DNA from: Dillenia suffruticosa
Taxonomy: Eukaryota > Streptophyta > Magnoliopsida > Dilleniales > Dilleniaceae
Assembly (NCBI GenBank): GCA_033439265.1
Contig: JAVTVX010000024.1
Coordinates: 186,001-250,000, forward strand
Direction of reading: 5' to 3'
Length of the DNA: 64,000 nucleotides
Below, piece after piece: positions 10,502 through 23,219 of the stretch. The notes under the pieces are model-generated. The model was not told the origin of the DNA and searched no databases. It saw only the letters and a list, made by a program, of their open reading frames with translations. Every line of letters begins with the position of its first letter. Position 1 is the first letter of the stretch. The position numbers and the translations under genes were made by a program.

Positions 10502-11959
10502 ATTTATCCTCCGCCGGCAACTGCACTTAAGTTAGAGCTAATGCCTTTGTATCCTTTCCAAATGTCATTAGTTTTGGAGACTCATGGTAATTTTATCAAT
10601 CTGATGCTCAACTATTAAATGGATAATAGGATCCTGTGCCCTCCCTGCCTAGCAGTGAAAGGCCATCTTTTTCTGAAGCCACTATATCCAGGCTGTTGCT
10701 GCTTACTGACCAATTTGTCCGCCAGCATTTTCCTACATTTTGGCATTTCTATTCTGTGTATCCAAGGATGTTAAAATCATTGTTAAGTTTTAGTCCTGAT
10801 TTTGTTATTAGTGGTCGCGGTGGTTTATGGAACTTTAATCTTTTCTTGGGGATGTTTGCATGGAGGTTATGATGATTTGTGCTCTCTGGTGCAAACCTGT
10901 TCCTAATGGCATGAAAATTAAGCTGCTTAAAGATTCCAGAGTCTCATGATTCATTATCTCTTGACTAATGTGGAACTGTGTATGGGCTACCAACTGCCAT
11001 TTTCTTTCTCTTTCTTCATGTTTTTGATGAATTAGTTGGTAGTGCCGTCACTTTTTTTTTTTTTTTTTTTGTCTTCCTTTAACATTGTTAATTGCTCTGA
11101 ACTGAATGGCTTGATTATCATTCAGCACGGCACTGGGGGGCCTGGATAGTTAAAATTTGAACAAATTGGGAAATAGTGCAGTCATAAATATGTTTTTTGT
11201 ATCACCGCAGTCAGATATAGTTAAAAATTGATGGAATTGAGAGAGATATCTTTTTGGCGATTTCGAGAGGTGGAGGTGGTAATTTTGATGGAGAAAAAGA
11301 AGGAAAGGCTTGGGACAGGTGGAGTGGAGGCAATGGAAAGTGCTGTCTAAGGAGATGAAGTCTACTCCTCTGGGATGCGGTTGACGCGGCGATGGAGAAG
11401 AAAGAAGAGAAGGGAGGAGAGATGAGACAGAAAAGAAAGAAAAGAAGGAAAAAATAAAGTAAAATTATTTACAATCTGTAAATGAAAAATGAGATAAAAA
11501 TTATAGATATTATATAAAACAAGAAACCATGGGTTTTCTTCAAAATTTTACCGCTAGTAAATAGAATTTAGTGATGGCGTTAGATCAAATATATAAAGTG
11601 CAATTGACTAAACTAGACAAGCGAGGGCAAGAGATTGTAATTTCCTCATACTTTGAAAGTGGCAAAGTAATTGTTTTTATTTCTTTTGTTGGTAATATGT
11701 TCTCCTTGGCCACGTTGTTTCTCGGGGAGTAATTTGATGAAAATTAGTTGAAATTCAACGTGGATTAATAGTTTCAGAAAGGATTTGAGTAAGTGGTAAA
11801 GAAATTGAAGACTATGAGAAGCTTCAAGCGAGTCTCCAACAAAGATAAGCTGTCGCCTTTTTTGTTTATTGAAGTTCTCTTTGCAGTGAGAAAGTGATTG
11901 TGAGCCTCTGCAGCGAAACTGTTAAACTGTTAAAAGCAGACAAAGGGGAAGCTTGCTCT

Positions 11960-12006
<47 letters not shown>

Positions 12007-12887
12007 TTGTGTAGGAGTGTTGTGTTAGGGAAATGAATGGCTGCGACATCTAGAAGTAGAAAGAGGAGGAAGAGGGGAGGTAAAAAAAACCCCAGATGTT
12101 TTGTTTCTTTTCTTATTATTATTATGTTTTAACCTTTAAAAAATCCTGATGTATTTTGTTTTTAACTTCAATTTTTAATTCATGAGAAGCTCCTAGTTTT
12201 AAAACACCTCGGGAGTTTAGTTACCAAAAACACAAACCCCGAGAGGTTTTTGTTTTGCAGTTTATCCTTAAAATTATGCAGTAGCTGGAAAATTGTTTGT
12301 CGACACTGGCAGTATATGTATCATACCCAGTCGAAGTGATTACAAGTGAAAAGAGTCGTGGGACAACTGCATCTCCAGCTCAGAGTGTGAAGCAGTGTCT
12401 TTAGACAACTGCAGCTGCACCTGATGGACAACCAGGTTCCAGTTCCAATCCAAGCCTACAAACATTATTTTTGTGCGACCAATCTATAACTGATAGTTTA
12501 CTTAGAAATGAACCGTGTGTGGTAACTCTAACAGCACTTGACAAACAGAACGGAAGCAAATACATTAAACAGAACTAGCTATTTAATTATTTTCTTTTAA
12601 AATACACAACACAATGTTAAATGAAGAATCATTGCGCCAAAAAAAAATATATATAATAATAATAATAATAAATAAATAAATAAATAAAACTCGTAATAAT
12701 AAAATTTTACATATATCTCATCTATAATCCCCTTTTGTGTTTTCCACCCGATTATTTAAGCATAAAAAAGAATGCTTAGAGGGGAAAAACAAACTCCCAT
12801 ATTTGCTTTACATATGCGTGGCCTTGACTGTGTGATCTACAATTATATAGTACATAGTTACCATCTCATACAAATTACAATTTGTTT
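10502..12887. other. Intergenic region, no gene seen
   Basis: The region lies between the VIM remnant and the 3' end of the DUF2301 gene. It contains a poly-T run at about 11052-11070, a purine-rich block at 11270-11450, a (GA)n run at 11964-12002 and A/T simple repeats at 12641-12690. The open frame at 10636-10872 has no family resemblance that I recognise. The last few hundred bases should hold the 3' UTR of the - strand gene, but I cannot fix the poly(A) site. Confidence 0.5.
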
Positions 12888-15338
12888 CTAGTTGATTTCG
12901 TTTCCCAATTTTTGTTCAAGTTTCTCAATCAGAGCCTTCTTCTCATTTTCAGGTAAGGCATTAAACATGAAGACTGATTTGTCACCAATGTCATCCTGCA
13001 TAGCCAGCTCAGAAAGAGATGGATATATATATACCATCAACACCATACAGCTGAAGCTAAATAGAAATGGTACCGAAGTGTTAACTTCATTCCTACCTAA
13101 TGCATACCTTGATGGGTTGAGTGAACTTTCTGGCTGCAAATATAATGAAGAGCGCCATCCATGAACCTAGAAGGGAAAGTTTGACTCCTTCATCCATTAA
13201 ACCAGACTGTGTAGAAAATTGAGAAAGATCACAAAAAGAACACTCAAAAATCCAAACTGCATGTCAATGACTGAAGATGGAGCCTGCATCCAAAGGTTTG
13301 CCAAGACATGTACGCTTGACATAACTCAGGCATTAAAGATACATCAACAATTGCATTAAATCACTTTGGGCATTAACCTGGTCCCACTTAGACCTCAGGG
13401 CTGATTAATCTATCCCAAAACCACCTGACCTTTGAACAACTTTTTGGGGTAATGCTAGCATGGCAACACTGAGAAACTAATTCAAAGTAGGTTTCAAGTA
13501 CCATACCAAGTGCCCAAGAAGTAACGAGGGAATAATGAATGTAAGAACACCAGCTTCCAGCTTCCCATAGCAAAGACCTGCTCAGAGCATGTCATTGACA
13601 AGAAAAATAGTAAGAGAAACGACAAAGTTCTATACAAGGTATTTCCACCATGTATTTTACCATATACAAGCAAATGGAGTATGCAAATTATGACCTTAGC
13701 GACAAGTAAATCTTTGCCCCACTACAATGAAGTTAGATACACCGACAACTACAATATTCCTTGTAGCTTGATAATTGAAACAATTAGGCAACCAAAATTC
13801 TGAATGAAGCTGCACCCAAAGGGCCTTGGTCTATGGGTTTTCACTCTCACATAGGACAAAATGAAGAGATTAGGATACTTGTACCACTTCTAGTCTCTCC
13901 CATTCAGTTCTCATCTGAAAGGACCGGAAACATCTGTTCTTCCATGCAATATAGTGAAGTTGCAATTCATTTGAGCCATTCATAAATGACTCCTATCTCT
14001 AGCTATGATTAATCAATTAATAGTTAATCTGATGTTAATCAAGATTTTTATGGTTCTTCGGTCTTGGACTTGTTCATTCATCGGACAAGTTGATTTTGAT
14101 GAATGGGTTCGATCCTTTTGAGAGGAATGGCATCCGACAGATCATTTATAATCCTAAATACAGGAAGCAAAATTATGTCCAGTTCTCAAAGCCAGGTTTT
14201 TGCAAAATAAATCCCAAAGTGATCACGGTCATGGTCCCTCAAATTACCAATAAAGGAGATTAGATAGACACTAGACTCGGGAAATTATAGCTGCAGGATA
14301 CACACACGAAGCTGGAAGCAAGAGGCACTGAAATGTACCAGCTAAGAAAATCAGGCATCATGTTAAAGGACTAAAGACCTAAAAGAAAGCAAATGTCCAT
14401 GTCTTAAAGAGAGTAATAAACCAACAATATATTGATTAGTAGAACATGCTGTCTTATAACAAAATAGGGCGTGAAGGGTTTAACTTTATGAGAGAGAGAG
14501 AGAGAGATTTAAGTTACCTTCCTTGAAGACAAGCCCAGTAAGTGCAGCAAAGAGGGGACCAATAAACCAGATAGATGTTGGGTTGCGAAGGACGTAGTGA
14601 GTTAAGCTGTCACCGGAGGGATGAGCGAGGGCGACGTAAGTTGCAAGAGATCCAATTACACCAAGAGCCCAGAATGCCTGAAGAGTGCGCTTAATTTGAG
14701 CGACATAAATGTGAATAAGAAGCAAGGAAAGGCCCAACCCGGCACTCCCCAGCACGTAGAGAAGATCGAGATTGGGGTCGACAAGGTGCTTCAGAGACGA
14801 GGCGGAGGAGGCGGCGCCATCAGGTAAGAATGCGGAAGAAGCGGCAACTACAAAAGATGCAGCCGCTGTCACTAAACCTGATCTGTACAATAGCACCTGC
14901 CAACCAAAAAGAAAAAAGCCCCACCGTTGCCTCTTTTTTCTCTTCTTTGAATTGAATGAACGAATGAGTTTTGTCTTTTAATTTAGTAAAAGAGATGAAA
15001 ACATAGTAGTCCGACGTACTCGGGGTTTACTTTACCTCACGAACATCGGAGGGTTCGACGGACCAAGGACCATAGACACCTTGGTAAACGGCAGGTTCAT
15101 CTTGTTCAAAGGAGGAAGTTTCTCCCAGCGCTTTGCATTTTATTGTGAGTGTTGATGATTCCTTTCCCAATCCCACAATTGAAACCCTCCTACGACGAGA
15201 TTTATCAAGACGCAGACGAAGCCTCCTAGGGCTATAATAATTGCAATTAACAAGCTGCAGTTGCTCGATTTGGGATTGGGATACGGGACTGCGAAAGAAT
15301 GAGACCGCCGTCGCCGATGACACTAGTTGTAGGGCCAT
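12888..15338 (-). CDS. DUF2301 integral membrane protein, chloroplast
   Basis: Five exons join in frame into 319 codons: 15338-15036, 14896-14518, 13577-13507, 13206-13108 and 12995-12888 (TAG at 12890-12888). All introns have GT..AG borders, including an exon 2/3 junction that splits a Gly codon. I chose the ATG of MALQLVSSATAVSFF because no ATG lies in frame above it. The first ~80 residues are Ser/Arg-rich with a basic RRLRLRL..KSRRRR stretch, typical of a transit peptide. The body starts at VYQGVYGPWSV and has about six hydrophobic segments, among them YVLGSAGLGLSLLLIHIYV and WFIGPLFAALTGLVF. It ends with DDIGDKSVFMFNAL and a Lys/Glu-rich tail. The pattern matches plant DUF2301 (COG5413) proteins shared with cyanobacteria, whose function is not established. 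All exons look intact, so I expect a working gene. Confidence 0.92.
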
Positions 15339-16380
15339 CTCTCTATGTGCCTCATCTTCTTCTTCTTCACTCAATTAAAAAGGAAAAATAAAATAAAAAA
15401 TAAAAAATAAAAATTGAAACGATTGGAGTACCGTCCGAGGCTCACCGCAACACAAAGTTACCCCTCTCTCTGTCTAAATTTCTCTTGCCTCTGCCAGCCA
15501 ATAGGGAAAATGAAAGTTTAAAGTCATTCCTCAGATATTTTTTGGAACGTAAACAAGTAAAGTAAAATTCCAGCCATCCTACCCACACACACACACGATT
15601 CCCCCCCCCCCCCCGGGGCGGCGCAACCAAAAAAAAAAAATTCTAAAATTCTTTGATCTGATGAAGCATGCTCCAGCCCAGTTCTCGTGTTTCACTTCAC
15701 TTCAGGCCCAGCCGGATTTCCCTTAGGTTTTTTTTTTTTTTTTTGGCTACACTAGGTTTGATAACAGGATTGGGGTGGAGAATTATAACTATCAAATTAT
15801 CCTCTTGAAGACGATTTTTCTTAGTTACATGGCCACATTCACTACCCCGCCACCACCGTGAGAAAAATGTGGTCTTTTGCCAAGTTCTCAAAAATACCCC
15901 CCCCAAAAAAAAAGGGGGCTGCCAACCCTATTTTGTCCCCACCCGCAACATTATGCTTGTACTAAGCCTTTTTATGTTTGGCCCGTTTGTTCTTCAGGTT
16001 CACTTTCCTTTGAGCCCAATTGCTCTTTTCTCCCTCGGCCATTCTTTTAAGTGACACAGTGATTTTCTTTTCTTTTTTTTATAAGAATTTAAAATTAAAA
16101 TCATTATATTAAAGAAGGGATTTGTACTACTAGTTTGTATTTTTAAAAAGTACTTAAGCGATTTTCTTGGTTAGTTAAATATCGCATTACAACATGTACT
16201 ATTGGATGGCATTTGAATGCCATGGGCTCATTTGGGCCCGATCTAGCTCGGAGCCTCTTAGTTCTCAAATACACATTTGAGAAACTCCTGAAGTGGGAGA
16301 GTCCCGTACTTATAACTACGGGGTCACTATTTTATTTTATGTAGGCATGTGCGTGTGATCACTCAATCCGTCGGTTTGAA
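15339..16380. other. Upstream region of the DUF2301 gene
   Basis: This holds the likely promoter and leader of the - strand DUF2301 gene. It includes an A/T-rich block just above the start (15378-15415), a C-run followed by G at about 15601-15618, and poly-A and poly-T runs near 15630 and 15730. I see no other gene here. Confidence 0.4.
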
Positions 16381-17108
16381 ACTATGAGTAGATTATATGT
16401 TTAGTTTCTAAAGTTTGTTCCATTTTCATAAATTAGTTTTTATAGTTAGAAATGCTAATTTATAGTACTCAAACTTTCAAAAATATAACGAATTAGTCCT
16501 TTCATCAATGACGACGACATGATATCCGTTAATTGCTGGTGTGGTTGTCTACATGATTGTATGGATGCTAACATGTCACTGTCATGTCAATGACAGTAGA
16601 CATCTTATGGTGCCATGTCAACAAATTGTTAATGTGGCTGTGCCACGCTATCAAATTGCTAACGTGGCACTGTCACGTCCTAAAAAAGAGGGCATTCTGG
16701 TCTAACGGTGACTTCATGAGAGGGCATTTTGGTATTTTCAAGCCCTTAAGTTCAAACTTCTTCCGTCTTCCTTCTCTCTCTCTCTTCTCTTCTCTGTGAT
16801 TTCTCTCCCTTATATGGTAATCTTAGAGGGTTTGAAAATACCAAAATACCCTCTTATGAAGTCATAATTAGACCAGAATGGTCTCTTTATCATGACAGTA
16901 ACATATCAACATTCGTATAACTATATAGACAGTCATATTAGTTTACGTCAACAGTAACGGATATCATATCGTCGTTATTGATGGAAAGATCAACTCATTA
17001 TATTTTTAGAAATTTGAATACCACAAGATAGTATTTTTAACTATAGAAACTAATTTAGAAAAATGTGATAAAGTTTAAAAATTGAATATGTAATTTACTC
17101 TTGAAACT
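16381..17108. mobile_element. Foldback (MITE-like) element
   Basis: The two halves are inverted copies around a centre near 16770-16820. For example 'gcattttggtattttcaag' on the left pairs with 'tgaaaataccaaaataccct' on the right, and 'gacatgatatccgtta' pairs with 'taacggatatcatatcgtc'. The outer ends also pair (gagtagattatatg with the complement of catattcaa..gtaatttactc). The right arm is shorter in the GTGGCACTGTCACG-rich part. There is no coding capacity. The boundaries are approximate and I could not settle a target duplication. Confidence 0.75.
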
Positions 17109-17713
17109 ATCTTAGTATAGTTTTGACTTTCCTTTTCAAGCTCGTAAACCCCTTCCTCCAAATTCCTTTTACTTTTTCATGCATTGAAAGTTGCATGGGA
17201 AAAGCAAGAGCCCGGGCCAGGCCGGGGACAGATCCGCCGAAATATAAATGTGCATGCGATCCGTAATTCTTATCCTATCCCGCTCGCAGATCCGGGTGTA
17301 GCGTAGCGGCAGGCAGGCGTACCCCATGTTGGGCTTCAGCTTTTCATTTTATTTAATTTTTTTTATTATTATTATTTTTTTGGGATCGCAAATCAGCATC
17401 TACCGTACAAGGTTCATGCACATCCCAACTTCATACATTGCTTTTTTTAAAAGTCTCCACTAGAAGGACTTTTCTTAAATCTTAGCGTCCAAATTCCCAA
17501 TGCAAAATTGGAAAAGAAAGCCCCTTCCCCTTTCCAAGTGCGCCCCACTCCCAAACTGTATGCAAAATTCTTAAATAAAGAAAGTTGAAATTAGAAACTT
17601 TATTGTACTAAGTACAAGCCTTCTTTTCCTTTGGTTATTTTTATTTAGGTAAATTATATATAGAATTTTTGAATTTTTATCATAGTTTTTAATTAAATTC
17701 ATGAAATTTATTT
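17109..17713. other. Intergenic spacer, nothing recognised
   Basis: This spacer lies between the foldback element and the left end of the CACTA transposon. It includes a more GC-rich patch at 17190-17330. There is no open frame or RNA gene I can support. Confidence 0.4.
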
Positions 17714-17744
17714 CACTAAAATTGAGTTATGCTTTAAAGTGCAT

Positions 17745-18260
17745 AACAAATATGTTTTCAAATTAACAAATTCGTTACAAAATTTACGTTGAAATTTTAT
17801 TTATTACAAATTTGTGACGAATAACATTTTCGTCGTAAATTTTGTGACGAATAACATTTTCGTCGCAAATTTTACGACAAAAAAATATTTGTTACAAATT
17901 TTGCAACGAATAAGTTATTTGTCGCAAATTATCAACGAAAAATAATTCGTCGCAAATTTGCCACAAAATATTTTTTGTTGCATATTTGTCACGAATCTAA
18001 TTTTCGTCGTAAATTTGTGACGAATAGTTTTTTTCGTCGGAATTTTTGTAACGAAATGCAATTCGTGATAAATTAGGAACGAAAAAAAATTCGTTACAGA
18101 ATTTGTTGCAAATTTGCAATGAATATTTTTCGTTGTAAAATTTATCGCTAATCAAAATTTACAATTCAATTTTAATAACGAAATTTGCGACGTGCTTAGT
18201 TTTGAGGGACAAATTTTACGACGAATATGTATTTTGCGACAAATATAAATTTTATTGGCA
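17745..18260. repeat. CACTA subterminal repeat block, left
   Basis: This is a run of short units of the type 'gtgacgaataacattttcgtcg' and 'ttcgtcgcaaattt' in both orientations, AT-rich with regular ACGA/TCGT words. In CACTA elements such blocks bind the element-encoded transposase. The same motif family occurs at the other end (29390-30050). Confidence 0.8.
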
Positions 18261-18386
18261 TATTTGGACCATTTTTTCCTATTTAACCTATATTTATACC
18301 TGCTCATCCAACTCCATCAACAATTAATCATTCAAATCATTTTTATATCAAATTTCATCCATCTATACTCATCAATATAACTAACT

Positions 18387-21093
18387 TGTAACGACGACTC
18401 TGTGATGTCTTATTTTTGTATGAGAAATTTTATTTGTTTATATTGAATTTTGATTTTGGAGTATTTAAATTGAATTTTTGGTACATTTAAATTTATGCCG
18501 TATCCGTGAAAATTTGTGTAAAATGAATATATATATATATATATGAAATAATAATAATAATGATAAAAGTAAAAAAAAAAAGAAAAAGAAAAAGAAAAAG
18601 AAAAGAAAAGGAAAGGAAAAAGAAAAGGAAAAAGAAAAAAAAAAGAAAAAAAAAAGGAAAAAGAAAAAAAGAAAAAAAAATCGAATAAGGGCTTAAAGCC
18701 CTAATTCTTCCTCTTTTTCTCTCTCTCTTTCTCTCTTTAGCCGTCTCTTCCTCTCCCGTAGCCGTGCCCGACCACCGCCCACCGCCCACCGCCATCGTCG
18801 CCGCCCTCTCTCCGCCTCTCCTTTCTCCCGCGAGCACTACCCCTTGGCGAGCGCGACTGTAGTTCCTCCGTCGCAGCGCAATCCTCCCCGCGCAAGCCCG
18901 ACACGCGATCTCCCGTGAGCAGCGCCTTCTTCCTTTGCACAAGCGCAAGCGCTCCTGCGCGATTCTTGCACGAGCGCGAGTGTGCCCCAACACGAGCGCA
19001 AGCGCGTTCCAGCGTGAGCACAGTGCGCACAGCACGCGACCCACTGCGCGCAGCACGCGACCCACTGCGCGAGAGCGCGCGCCTCACAGCCCATGAGCGC
19101 TCCAGCTTGCGAGTGCGAGCCCTAGCCCATGAGCGCTCCAGCCCGCAAGCGCTGCAGCCCGCAAGCGCTCCAGCTCGCAAGCGCGAGCCCTAGCTCGTGA
19201 GCCACCAGCCCGCAAGCCCACCAGCCCTCGAGCCCACCAACCCGTGAGCCTGCTAGCCCGCCAACCCACGAGCCTACCAGCCCACGAGCCCGCAACCGGC
19301 TTTCTCCTTCGAGAGCTCACCTGTATCTTCACTGTAGGTTTTAGACTAATCTGACAAGCGAACGGAATCCAGAAAGGAGATTGGGTAAATTATGATTCTA
19401 TTAAATTGGGAAGAAAAATCAAAAATCCCTTATTAGGCCTTTATTTGATATTAAATTGGGATGATTTGATTAAGTTGATCTTTTTAGAAACTCGAGGAGT
19501 CAGTTGGATTATTTTGAAAATAAGGAGTGACCACCCTTCCTAAAAATATGAGTGGAACTCTAATCTCTTATATGAAATAGTAAAACTTGTTTCTGTCATG
19601 TTTTCAATAAAACATGCATTCGATATGCATTGACTCGACGTGTGATATTAAATTTCAAAACTTATTTTGTGACATTTGGAGTGTCATAAATTTTTATTTC
19701 TGATAACTATGCATCCATGTTTGAAATGAAATGATATTGTGCCATTATTCGAAAACTAGATATGTTTTTTATTCTGCCGTCGCGTTGGCTTGGATTTGAA
19801 ATGATTTGATGAATGTATTGGCACATGGATTTGAAATATTTTTTTTTAATGAACTATGTAAATTGGATGCCCACTAGTTATGGAATGATATGATTCTTAC
19901 CTGTGGGACGTTGTACCCTTGTGATACTATGATAATGACATTGATGATTCCGTAGTTACGAAGGGCGTTTGTAGAGACACGGGTTGCTCGGATACACTTC
20001 TGTAGGAGGTATTCACAAACGTCATTGATTCTAAAGGCTATAGACGCGGCCGATTGAACCCATATAGGGGGAGGACGTGTGTGACACCACCGTCTAGCAC
20101 CAGGCGGGGTCTTATACACGATGATAAATTAGCCCCAACAAACTCATGGCCAACGTCAGGGTAGAGAGCAATTTTAAAGTTTATGCATAATAAAACCCCC
20201 GATTCGTCTGTTTTTTGTCATGGTTGACATTTGCCAGGATTATTTTTGGTTTGCTCTACTGTTATTTGATTTTTAAATGGATGCATACATGCTTATTATC
20301 GTGTGATTGATTTAATGATTTCAAATTGCTAAACATATCATATTTTGCTGTGAAATGTAAATTTTTGTTTCAAATGATATTATTTGGCACTCCAATGGTT
20401 CACCCACACTATTTATACTTGATATTATCCCCCTCACTCACTGTATATCTTCCCATGATACTCACCCCTCTCTTTTCCTTCCTCAGACAGGATTTTTGTG
20501 ATAGAGCGACATTTCAGGCTCTAAAGGTTTTGACAGCATACCCTGAGATTTGGTATTTATGACGGTGAGATTTAAGTTAAATTTGAAATATGAATTTCGT
20601 ACTTTGTTTAGACCTTGTGCGGTCTTGATATTGAAATCCGTAGTTGGCCGTGTATATTATGGGATGACTATATAACTTATGGGCAGTTGTGTGCATTACT
20701 TTCGTTTTGGTTCATTTTACTTGCATTGAGACATCTGTAAGTGTTTAAACTTTCTATTTGGGAAATTTGTTGTATATTTGTAAAAACTTTAGACCCGCTC
20801 AGTGTAGCGGCTGCTCATACTCTAGTTGGGCATGACAGTAAAGGTTTGTGGCTAGAATTGCTGGTAATTTATATAGCTTGGCGTTGTTCTGGATGTTTGC
20901 GGTGGTTGGTAGGTTGTTGTGAGGTCGGGATAACCATTTTATTTTATTTACAGAATGATTTTAAATTAAACAGGTTTATTTGTACATGAGAGACCTTCGA
21001 TTCATGGGGAGATTCTGCTCGATTTTCTGTAAAAATACAACCGGCATTCAGGACAACGGGCGGTTACTCACGAACCCGATTTGGGGCATGACA
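18387..21093 (+). mobile_element. Solo-LTR-like element A (2.7 kb) inside the CACTA
   Basis: It starts TGTAACG and ends GGGGCATGACA, so it has TG..CA ends. The four bases AACT flank it on both sides (18383-18386 and 21094-21097). No gag, pol, PBS or internal domain is present. The interior holds an A-rich tract, a GC-rich block at 18720-19330 with degenerate 'agcccgcaagc' repeats, and a 3' part shared with element B at 30332-33334 in opposite orientation, for example 'gcgttgttctggat'. I read it as a solo LTR of a long-LTR retrotransposon family; a very short non-autonomous element is possible. Confidence 0.7.
18720..19330. repeat. GC-rich degenerate tandem repeat inside LTR A
   Basis: The block contrasts sharply with its AT-rich surroundings. 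It consists of imperfect units such as 'agcgctccagc', 'gcgcgagccc' and 'agcccgcaagcccacc'. The open frames in both directions here (up to 190 residues) come from this repeat and have no protein-family features. The corresponding block in LTR B is at about 32240-32960. Confidence 0.75.
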
Positions 21094-21349
21094 AACTATT
21101 CAATAAGATCAATAAATTAAAAATTAAACAAGAAATCATAATAGTAATATCAAAGATAAAAGCAACATCAAGTCTAAATGTTAAAATATCAATAATCATA
21201 CATAAAAAAAAATCAATGTAACGAGTATCAAAATATAGCAGTCAAATAACAGTACACAATTTCAAACACGACCTCCACCATCATTATCATCATATTCATC
21301 ATCGAAGAAATTATCACCTTCATCACCATCGCGAGCATTATCAGGAGGA

Positions 21350-22960
21350 GAAATAGAAGGGGGAAACTGACTTGGAGCGGAGGCTAACCAAATGTTAAAT
21401 TATCACCTCACTGACTGCCAGTGGGGTGGAAGAAGATGAACCAACGATTTTGTAAGTTCTGCTCAAAGAATCTATCTCAACTACTCTACACCCTTTTGGT
21501 CCACCAATCACCTCGAGCCATGTTTTCATGTTATCAACAGATGACTCAGATCCGCGAGCATCATCACTAGCACTCGAACTTCTGCGTGATAACTCATCAT
21601 ATTTCTCCTGTATTGTTATGAGAAAAATTAAAATAAATTTACAATAACAATATAATACAAGTACATATAATCTTGATTAGATATATATATGAAGGAAAAT
21701 AAAAAAAATTGTATCATAAATCATGAGACTATATAAGATCTAAATTATGAATATTCATATTAACATAGAATAAGTTGAAATTTATGAAAAAAAAATCTCT
21801 ATCAAGTAATTCATTAGAAATCAAAGAATCAAGTCAACAATAAAAATAAACTTGGGAGAGACTAACCTAATAAATTCATCTTTTTACGTTGTTATGATAT
21901 GTTCAACATAATATGTTCAAATTAATATTGAAAATGTTCATTAAATAATTAGAAGTTTTGAAATTACAAACCTTAATTGCTCTAACTCTCTCCCCGCTCC
22001 AAGTTTTGTCTTTTTTCTGAAACATACGCATGAAAATATCTATCAATGAAGACTCGGTCCCCGTTTCCTTGGCCTAAAAAAACACTGTTACAAATAATGA
22101 AATATTTTAAATTAGATTAAAAAATTAGTGTTTGTATAAAATTACCAATTTATTTCTATGTTCATCGATATTGATCGAGCCTTCCGCATACGTCGCAGAC
22201 AATTCCCCTGAATTATAAGCTCGGTTTTTTTTATTCTGCTCACTTCTTCGTTTGCTCTCCTCCGATTCTCAAAAATTTACAATCATATCCCAATTTTGCT
22301 CGGTGATGCAGTTTGGCTTTTTTCCGTGTCTCTTCGCATGATTGAGAACGTGTCGGATGTGATCACCATATTTTTTCTTGAAAATCCTTTTTACTTCCAA
22401 CTCTTCAGTCTCATCCCAAGTGAATAGTCGCTGCAATGAAAAAAAACCAATTGATTATAAAGCTATTAAAACTGATTGGGATAACTTATCTTGAACTCGC
22501 TCTACTATAGCTCTTTTGTTTCTTCCGGAGTATTTGTGTAAGTCATCGAAGCCTCTCCTCAATGTTTATTCACTATTCTATTAAGCTCGTGAATAACATG
22601 TACAAAATTTATCATAAAGTTTCAAACAAACAATGTTAAAGAATAATTTGTTTTATAAATAAAAGAAATAATACATCTGAAATTTTAAATTTTAGTACTT
22701 ACGAATTTCTATAAGGGGCTATCAACTCTCGATTGTCTTCCCTATCTGCATACAAGTGTTCCACCGAAGGGACTGGCGAAGGTACATTACTATCCATTTG
22801 TTGAGAATGCGAAGGGCCTGCAACAGAAGGGGGAGACAAAGGTATATTGCAGGCAAGGGAATGGGATTGCCAAGGTGCTGAAGCAGACTGCGATGGTGAA
22901 TAGCGTGATCTTCTATCAAAATTTCGTCTATGGCCACCATATCGAAACTATCAACCATAA
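21350..22960 (-). pseudogene. CACTA second transposase (Transposase_24-like)
   Basis: Read on the - strand, the pieces resemble the second open reading frame of plant En/Spm elements (Ptta/En/Spm family). A proline/serine-rich start at 22958-22700 (ASAPWQSHSLAC, then VPSPVPSVEHLYAD) is followed near 22440 by LFTWDETEELEVKRIFKKKY. Then come QNWDMIVNF, a TGA stop and RRSEQNKKNRAYN, then IDIFMRMFQKKDKTW near 22040. The C-terminal piece at 21620-21400 reads WLEVIGGPKGCRVVEIDSLS. Intron-like spacers separate the pieces. The stop indicates decay. In CACTA elements this product helps the tnp2 transposase or binds the subterminal repeats. Confidence 0.65.
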
Positions 22961-23219
22961 TATATTATTAACAAAAATAAAAAATAAAAATTGCATATTT
23001 TTCAGATACATAATGAAGAACATTAATAAACTTATCATATTTAATTTAACAAATTAAATGCGACGAAACAATATACCAATATGTCAAGAAATCTTCTCCA
23101 ATGACCTATAGAAAAAAAGATAGTACATTAACAAATCAAATATATAAATTTAAGAATGATATAGTAAATAGATAAATAACCGATTTTTATTATATTAAGA
23201 TAACAAAACTTACCCATCA

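Noticed and set aside
18493-19332. Several 80-190 residue frames rich in Arg and Ala
   Set aside because: They are translations of the GC-rich degenerate repeat inside LTR A and occur in many frames of both strands.
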